Shown piece by piece: positions 14,002 through 14,072 of a stretch of 14,072 nt of DNA. Below the pieces are notes generated by a model. The model saw only the letters and a program-made list of their open reading frames with translations. It was not told the DNA's origin and ran no database searches. How positions within the stretch are numbered: the first letter of the stretch is position 1; the number at the start of each line of letters is the position of its first letter. Source of the DNA: Actinomycetota bacterium (GTDB lineage Bacteria; Actinomycetota; Actinomycetes; S36-B12; UBA5976); the NCBI GenBank assembly GCA_947373075.1, contig CANBWF010000026.1:1-14072 (forward strand). The letters are read 5' to 3'. Position numbers and translations under genes: made by a program.

Positions 14002-14072
14002 GTGAACATTCTCCTTGTTGAAGATGACCCATCTGTTGCTGCCAGCGTTATTGATGGCCTGGAGCACGAAGG
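14002..14072 (+). CDS. response regulator, N-terminal receiver fragment (3' end outside window)
   Basis: Only 23 full codons are visible. They read MNILLVEDDPSVAASVIDGLEHE when the GTG at 14002 is taken as start. Strand 1 (NILLVEDD) with the acidic pair Asp8-Asp9 of the phosphorylation pocket and the helix SVAASVIDGLEHEG are typical of OmpR-type response regulators. The phosphoacceptor Asp and DNA-binding domain lie beyond the right edge. There is no clear Shine-Dalgarno; AGAATT six bases before the GTG is a one-mismatch leaderless -10. It is divergent from the acidic exported protein and probably controls it and the electron-transfer operon. The receiver call is good; the output domain class is inferred. 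Confidence 0.8.
   Translation, partial: MNILLVEDDPSVAASVIDGLEHE

Noticed and set aside
13891..14067. 59-residue N-terminal extension of the acidic exported protein
   Set aside because: It overlaps the response regulator start and would bury the signal peptide inside the protein; the ATG at 13890 begins a clean signal peptide.

Overview
This window looks like a compact piece of chromosome from an actinobacterium of moderate, clearly sub-60% G+C (judged by eye, not counted). The lineage signals are a Dcd protein of the mycobacterial bifunctional type next to a tRNA-Gly (an adjacency I know from Mycobacterium), a CopD-CtaG fusion, and several leaderless-looking promoters. A streamlined freshwater planktonic actinobacterium (acI/Nanopelagicales-like) is my best guess, but that is inference. 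I see no insertion sequence, phage gene or CRISPR array, and no gene-free stretch over 300 bases.

Left part (1-3073): a truncated nitronate monooxygenase-family gene (-) and a small eRF1-like or 'translational machinery' gene (+) diverge from a 202-bp region. That region carries three inverted repeats of the form TACG-N4-CGTA with centres exactly 15 bp apart. Then follow an MFS exporter and a small membrane protein with a degenerate pore-like C-terminus, both on the minus strand.

Middle (3175-7792): a plus-strand operon encodes a 'virulence factor' domain protein, a zinc-dependent homocysteine methyltransferase domain (ATGA overlap) and a SpoU-type RNA methyltransferase. It converges on a secreted, cysteine-rich thermolysin-family (M4) protease. 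Next comes dcd, with a leaderless-looking promoter.

Right part (7864-14072): tRNA-Gly(CCC), then copC and a copD-ctaG fusion (copper handling and cytochrome oxidase assembly). These meet a minus-strand operon tail to tail, and a single TTAA serves both stop codons. The minus-strand operon encodes a di-heme ferric-reductase-like NAD(P)H oxidoreductase, an exported FMN-binding protein with a Lys/Pro/Thr repeat linker, and the flavin transferase ApbE that would flavinylate it. Just upstream is an exported protein with a very acidic tail. Divergent from that is the start of a response regulator, and the shared intergenic region carries TCCAAA half-sites in 11-bp phase. Read together, the right end looks like a regulated transmembrane electron-transfer module (NAD(P)H to FAD to heme b to extracytoplasmic covalent FMN) beside copper and oxidase maturation genes. 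The component families are known; the combination with the acidic exported protein and a two-component regulator is the part most worth following up.
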